A stretch of 6,698 nt of DNA from assembly GCA_937982605.1 (NCBI GenBank), contig CALJLC010000121.1:1-6698 (forward strand). Direction: 5' to 3'. This document shows, piece after piece, positions 5,790 through 6,698 of this stretch. The first letter of the stretch is position 1. Each line of letters starts with the position of its first letter. Both the position numbers and the translations under genes were made by a program. This DNA comes from an uncultured Gemmatimonadales bacterium. GTDB taxonomy: Bacteria > Gemmatimonadota > Gemmatimonadetes > Longimicrobiales > Gaopeijiaceae. The notes below the pieces were generated by a model that was not told the DNA's origin, did no database searches, and saw only the letters and a program-made list of their open reading frames with translations.

Positions 5790-6677
5790 ATGACCCAGAT
5801 CATCTCCGGCAAGGAGATCTCCCAGGAGATCCGCGCCGAGCTGCAGGAAACCGTCGCCGCCATGAAGGCCGAGTCCGGCCTGGTTCCGGGCCTGGCCGTC
5901 ATCCTCGTGGGGGCCGACGCGGCCTCCCAGATGTACGTCGGGATGAAGAACAAGGCGGCCGCGGCGCTCGGCATCCACTCGCGGCAGATCGACCTGGCCG
6001 AGGAGACGCCGGAGGACGAGCTGCTCGGGGTGATCGACGGGCTCAACGCCGATCCCGAGATCCACGGGATCCTCGTGCAGCTCCCGCTTCCCGACCACAT
6101 CGACGAGGCGAAGGTCATCGAGGCGATCGATCCGGCCAAGGACGTCGACGGCTTCCACCCGATGTCCGTCGGTCGACTCCAGACCGGTTCCGGGGACTTC
6201 TTCGCGCCGGCCACCCCCGCCGGCGTCGTCGAGATGCTCGTCCGCTCGGGCCACGACCCGTCGGGCAAGCACGTCGTCGTGGTCGGGCGCTCCAACATCG
6301 TCGGCAAGCCCCTCGCGGCGCTCCTGCTGCGCAAGGCTCCCGGCGGGAACGCCACCGTCACGGTGGCACACTCGCGCACGAAGGATCTCGCCGCCGTGAC
6401 GCGCTCGGCCGAGATCCTGGTGGTGGCCATGGGGCGCCCCGAGATGATCACCGCGGACATGGTCTCGGAGGGCACGGTCGTCATCGACGTGGGCACGAGC
6501 CGGGTCGACGACCCGAGCCGTGAGCGGGGCTACCGCGTCTGCGGTGACGTGCTCTTCGACGAGGTGAAGGAGAAGGCGGCCGCCATTTCGCCGGTGCCGG
6601 GCGGCGTGGGCCCGATGACGATCACGATGCTCCTCGTCAACACGGTCAAGTCCGCCCAGCTCGCCGCGGCGCGCTGA
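5790..6677 (+). CDS. folD: Bifunctional methylenetetrahydrofolate dehydrogenase / methenyltetrahydrofolate cyclohydrolase
   Basis: FolD is a cytoplasmic homodimer that interconverts 5,10-methylene-, methenyl- and 10-formyl-tetrahydrofolate, using NADP, and so feeds purine and formyl-Met synthesis. At 295 residues the length is typical. The catalytic signature is Tyr49-x-x-x-Lys53-x-Lys55 in ASQMYVGMKNKA. Folate-site motifs are GILVQLPLP (about 93-101) and KDVDGFHP with Asp120. The Rossmann-type cofactor site is GRSNIVGKP at 166-174, and the C-terminal signature is PVPGGVGPMT. The usual P-C-T-P is P-A-T-P here (residues 140-143), with Ala141 in place of Cys, which I regard as a tolerated variant. 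ATG at 5790 gives the canonical N-terminus, yet no Shine-Dalgarno is visible in the preceding 30 bases, unlike every other gene here. It is transcribed divergently from the broken dehydrogenase gene. Confidence 0.97.
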   Translation: MTQIISGKEISQEIRAELQETVAAMKAESGLVPGLAVILVGADAASQMYVGMKNKAAAALGIHSRQIDLAEETPEDELLGVIDGLNADPEIHGILVQLPLPDHIDEAKVIEAIDPAKDVDGFHPMSVGRLQTGSGDFFAPATPAGVVEMLVRSGHDPSGKHVVVVGRSNIVGKPLAALLLRKAPGGNATVTVAHSRTKDLAAVTRSAEILVVAMGRPEMITADMVSEGTVVIDVGTSRVDDPSRERGYRVCGDVLFDEVKEKAAAISPVPGGVGPMTITMLLVNTVKSAQLAAAR

Positions 6678-6694
6678 CGTGGCGCTCCGCCACG
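6678..6694 (+). terminator. Hairpin directly after folD
   Basis: CGTGGCG (6678-6684) pairs with CGCCACG (6688-6694) around a CTC loop, starting at the base after the folD stop. The window ends four bases later, so whether a T-run follows, or another gene begins close by, cannot be judged. Confidence 0.4.
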
Positions 6695-6698
6695 CGCG

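Noticed and set aside
4627..5793. Long plus-strand open frame of about 388 codons opposite the dehydrogenase
   Set aside because: The minus strand carries clear family motifs, while the plus-strand product is low-complexity and matches nothing I recognise. It is a shadow.
1..6698. CRISPR array, insertion sequence, prophage or defence genes
   Set aside because: No regularly spaced repeats, transposase, integrase or phage-like frames are visible on either strand.

Overview
This is a very GC-rich window with GTG starts, overlapping genes and strong Shine-Dalgarno sites in most cases. It looks like housekeeping DNA from a high-GC Gram-negative bacterium. A phylum cannot be proven from the sequence. 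The order pheT, coiled-coil gene, zapA, rny, then folD, together with a lipoprotein quinohemoprotein, would suit Gemmatimonadota or a similar lineage (inference).

Layout. Positions 2-1831 hold three tightly packed plus-strand genes: the C-terminal half of pheT, a 110-residue ZapB-like coiled-coil protein, and zapA. The first two overlap by 20 bases and the next two by 4 (GTGA), so they are probably translationally coupled. Positions 1832-2044 are non-coding and dense in inverted repeats. They hold a terminator-like hairpin, a plausible promoter, and a structured leader whose last hairpin can alternatively cover the ribosome binding site of the next gene. That gene, rny (2045-3619), encodes RNase Y. 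It ends at a 10-bp GC inverted repeat shared with a gene arriving from the opposite strand.

The minus-strand gene at 3647-5583 is the accessory part of the window. It is a PQQ-dependent quinohemoprotein alcohol dehydrogenase with a lipoprotein signal peptide and a C-terminal cytochrome c domain. It is broken in two places: a deletion of about 50 codons that shifts the frame (near 4460-4470), and an in-frame TAG at 4436-4438. Everything else, including the PQQ/calcium residues and the heme site, is well preserved, so this is either a very recent pseudogene or an assembly problem. A 206-bp divergent intergenic region follows, then intact folD (5790-6677) and a hairpin at the window edge.

Functionally, the plus strand combines translation (PheT), Z-ring assembly (ZapA and the ZapB-like protein), mRNA decay (RNase Y) and one-carbon folate metabolism (FolD). 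The dehydrogenase is a respiratory periplasmic enzyme unrelated to them and lies between rny and folD in the opposite orientation. I see no previously undescribed multi-gene system. The most informative points are the doubly broken dehydrogenase and the structured rny leader.
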